34,095 nucleotides of DNA, from positions 1-34,095 of the forward strand of contig JANNFN010000012.1 of the NCBI GenBank assembly GCA_031379885.1, written 5' to 3'. The DNA is from Methylotenera_A sp031379885. GTDB lineage: Bacteria; Pseudomonadota; Gammaproteobacteria; Burkholderiales; Methylophilaceae. A program made the position numbers and the translations under genes. Of this stretch, positions 32,555-34,095 are shown piece after piece. Below the pieces are notes generated by a model. It was not told the DNA's origin, did no database searches, and saw only the letters and a list, made by a program, of their open reading frames with translations. Numbering within the stretch: position 1 is the stretch's first letter; the number at the start of each line of letters is the position of its first letter.

Positions 32555-33145
32555 CTAACTTTTTATTTTTTGCAAAAGCATCGCTGTTTCATGCACTGGC
32601 AAACCCATTACGCCAGTATAACTGCCCTCAATACGCGTAATCCAATTGCCCGCTAAGCCCTGTATAGCATAACTACCAGCTTTGTCGCTATGTTCGCCAG
32701 TGGCGATATAAGTCTCTATCATAGCATCGGTAAGCGGCATCATCTGCACCAGCGTAGTATTTAATACGCTTTTTAGTCTACCTTCAAATGTCACAGCAAT
32801 AGCTGTGTGTACTTGGTGTGTATTACCCGATAGCCTTTTAAGCATATTGAACGCGTCTGCATCGTTTTCAGGCTTACCTAATATTTGAACTCCCAAAGCA
32901 ACGGTTGTATCAGCCGCTAAAATTGGTAAGTCAGCATATTGGCCGTTTAACTTTTTAAGGGTAGCCAACGCTTTTTGTTCGGCTAAACGCATTACATAAT
33001 CGGTAGGTGATTCATCGCTCAACACACTCTCATCAATATCAGCAGGGATTACTAGGCAATCAATACTCATTTGTTTAAGCAATGCGGCGCGGCGCGGACT
33101 TTGCGAAGCAAGAATAACTTTATTATTCATATTTATTTGTGGCAT
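32555..33145 (-). CDS. maf: Maf/YhdE-type nucleoside triphosphate pyrophosphatase
   Basis: This hydrolyses non-canonical or dTTP/UTP nucleotides to monophosphates as a house-cleaning enzyme. The 196 residues include SQSPRRAALL (14-23), AADTTVALG with the catalytic aspartate, LGKPENDADA and SYAIQGLAGNWI. The sequence type and the position before rng match YhdE. The start may be ATG 33145 or the internal ATG at 33130 (MNNKVILASQSPRR); neither has a clear Shine-Dalgarno, and the longer form is listed. Confidence 0.94.
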   Translation of the reverse strand: MPQINMNNKVILASQSPRRAALLKQMSIDCLVIPADIDESVLSDESPTDYVMRLAEQKALATLKKLNGQYADLPILAADTTVALGVQILGKPENDADAFNMLKRLSGNTHQVHTAIAVTFEGRLKSVLNTTLVQMMPLTDAMIETYIATGEHSDKAGSYAIQGLAGNWITRIEGSYTGVMGLPVHETAMLLQKIKS

Positions 33146-33226
33146 GTGATTACTTTAATTGACTAGTAGAAATTGTCAAAATGAAAAATGGCTCAAGGCT
33201 TGTTTCCGCAATACGCTAGTTAGCGG

Positions 33227-33232
33227 TAAAAT
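33227..33232 (+). promoter_or_regulatory. candidate -10 box for nudJ-mnmA
   Basis: TAAAAT lies 26 bases before the nudJ GTG in the 113-base region divergent from maf. A matching -35 is weak, so this is tentative. Confidence 0.3.
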
Positions 33233-33258
33233 AGCTGAAACTTTAAAAAGAACTTCTA

Positions 33259-33711
33259 GTGAAAAAAACACAATTTAAACCTAATACCACAGTTGCGGCG
33301 ATTATCGAGCAAAACGGCAAATTTTTGTTGGTGGAAGAAATCACTGACCGCGGCAATCGTTTCAACCAACCCGCTGGACATTTGGAAGATGGTGAAACGC
33401 TGATTCAAGCAGTGATTCGCGAAACCATGGAAGAAGCCGCTTACGAATTCACGCCAGAAGCGCTACTTGGCATTTACCATTGGAAGCACACACATAACGA
33501 CACCACTTACCTACGCTTTGCCTTTATTGGCAAAGTGGGTAAACACTATCCTATGCAAGAACTTGACACTGGCATCGTAAAAGCGGTGTGGATGGACATC
33601 GATGAAATGCGCGACAAAGCAGGCCTGATGCGTAGCGAGCAAGTGTTAAGCTGTATTGAAGACTATTTAGCAGGTAAAGCCTATCCGCTGGAAGTGATTA
33701 CTAACTTATGA
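33259..33711 (+). CDS. nudJ: Nudix hydrolase NudJ-like
   Basis: This is a 150-residue Nudix phosphatase resembling NudJ (YmfB), which hydrolyses HMP-pyrophosphate and nucleoside di/triphosphates. The Nudix box starts at G40 with E46, R54-E55 and E58-E59; the last glycine of the consensus is alanine (A61). The preceding FNQPAGHLEDGETL and the C-terminal YPLEVI match NudJ. The start is GTG at 33259. The stop overlaps the mnmA ATG (ATGA). The nudJ-mnmA adjacency is also found in E. coli, which supports the name. Confidence 0.93.
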   Translation: MKKTQFKPNTTVAAIIEQNGKFLLVEEITDRGNRFNQPAGHLEDGETLIQAVIRETMEEAAYEFTPEALLGIYHWKHTHNDTTYLRFAFIGKVGKHYPMQELDTGIVKAVWMDIDEMRDKAGLMRSEQVLSCIEDYLAGKAYPLEVITNL

Positions 33712-34095
33712 GCAAAAAAAAGGTTGTAGTTGGCTTATCTGGTGGCGTAGATTCTTCAGTGACTGCCATGTTGCTTAAGCAGCAAGGGTACGAAGTTATC
33801 GGCCTTTTCATGAAAAACTGGGAGGACGACGACGATGATGAATATTGTTCATCTAAACAAGATTTAATTGACGCGGTTTCGGTAGCCGATAAATTGGGTA
33901 TTGAAATTGAAGCGGTGAATTTTAGCAAAGAATATAAAGACCGCGTGTTTGCCAATTTTTTAGAAGAGTACCAAGCGGGTCGCACACCCAACCCAGATAT
34001 TTTATGCAATGCCGAAATTAAATTTAAAGCGTTTCTCGACCATGCTATGGGCTTAGGCGCAGATTTAATCGCCACCGGGCATTACGCGCAAGTAC
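33708..34095 (+). CDS. mnmA: tRNA 2-thiouridylase MnmA, N-terminal part (cut by window end)
   Basis: The first 129 codons of the enzyme that thiolates U34 of tRNA Lys, Glu and Gln using sulfur from the IscS/Tus relay. The ATG at 33708 overlaps the nudJ stop. The PP-loop SGGVDSSV lies at 11-18, followed by GLFMKNWEDDDDDEYC, and NPDILCN (95-101) contains C100, the first catalytic cysteine. The reading frame is open to the window edge, so the C-terminal half with the second cysteine cannot be checked. Confidence 0.96.
   Translation, partial: MSKKKVVVGLSGGVDSSVTAMLLKQQGYEVIGLFMKNWEDDDDDEYCSSKQDLIDAVSVADKLGIEIEAVNFSKEYKDRVFANFLEEYQAGRTPNPDILCNAEIKFKAFLDHAMGLGADLIATGHYAQV

Overview
The window looks like a stretch of core chromosome from a low-GC betaproteobacterium, most likely in the Methylophilaceae (Methylotenera/Methylophilus type). 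This rests on gene content, protein resemblance and gene order, not on a search. No rRNA, tRNA, CRISPR array, prophage or complete insertion sequence was recognised. Gene density is very high and no gene-free stretch exceeds 300 bases.

Layout. (1) 72-5091, forward: sucC-sucD, an exported ankyrin-repeat protein, glutamine-dependent nadE and a P-II protein (glnB), closely packed. (2) 5092-6180, a looser patch: a small zinc-ribbon-like ORF, a REP-like double hairpin, a MITE-like palindromic element and a DUF486 membrane protein. (3) 15557 down to 6181, reverse: lolC-lolD-comEC-exbB-exbD-msbA-lpxK-trm112-kdsB. This is an envelope cluster covering lipoprotein sorting, lipid A phosphorylation and flipping, Kdo activation and an energising proton channel, with the DNA-uptake channel gene comEC embedded. 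(4) 15618-17297, reverse: a large unrecognised protein with a possible PilZ-like C-terminus. (5) 17506-19232, forward: ribE and a ribBX-type gene. (6) 19310-23106, forward: algH-ruvX-pyrR-pyrB-pyrC', where the last gene is a dihydroorotase homologue without most metal ligands. (7) 23220-24541, forward: a membrane-anchored helix-hairpin-helix protein and an OmpA-like protein, ending at a clear bidirectional terminator. (8) 26819 down to 24605, reverse: pilT-pilU. (9) 26899-31081, forward: yggS-proC-yggT and a dynamin-like GTPase. (10) 33145 down to 31085, reverse: maf-rng. (11) 33259 to the end, forward: nudJ and the start of mnmA. The block algH to proC resembles the order I recall from Pseudomonas.

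The least ordinary material is repetitive DNA. Two elements (5666-5770 and 6914-7036) share a short conserved core but have different, internally complementary arms. Both end at or beside the start codon of the next gene, in the same orientation relative to it. A separate 28-bp repeat occurs once between convergent genes (6144-6171) and once inside the comEC reading frame (11523-11550), where it coincides with an apparent extra segment of the protein. A REP-like doublet lies at 5571-5655. Other points of interest are the pseudo-dihydroorotase, the degenerate GTP-cyclohydrolase domain of RibBX, the cysteine-rich HhH/OmpA pair, the unrecognised 559-residue protein with a palindrome at its 5' end, and a dynamin-like GTPase with an altered G1 motif.
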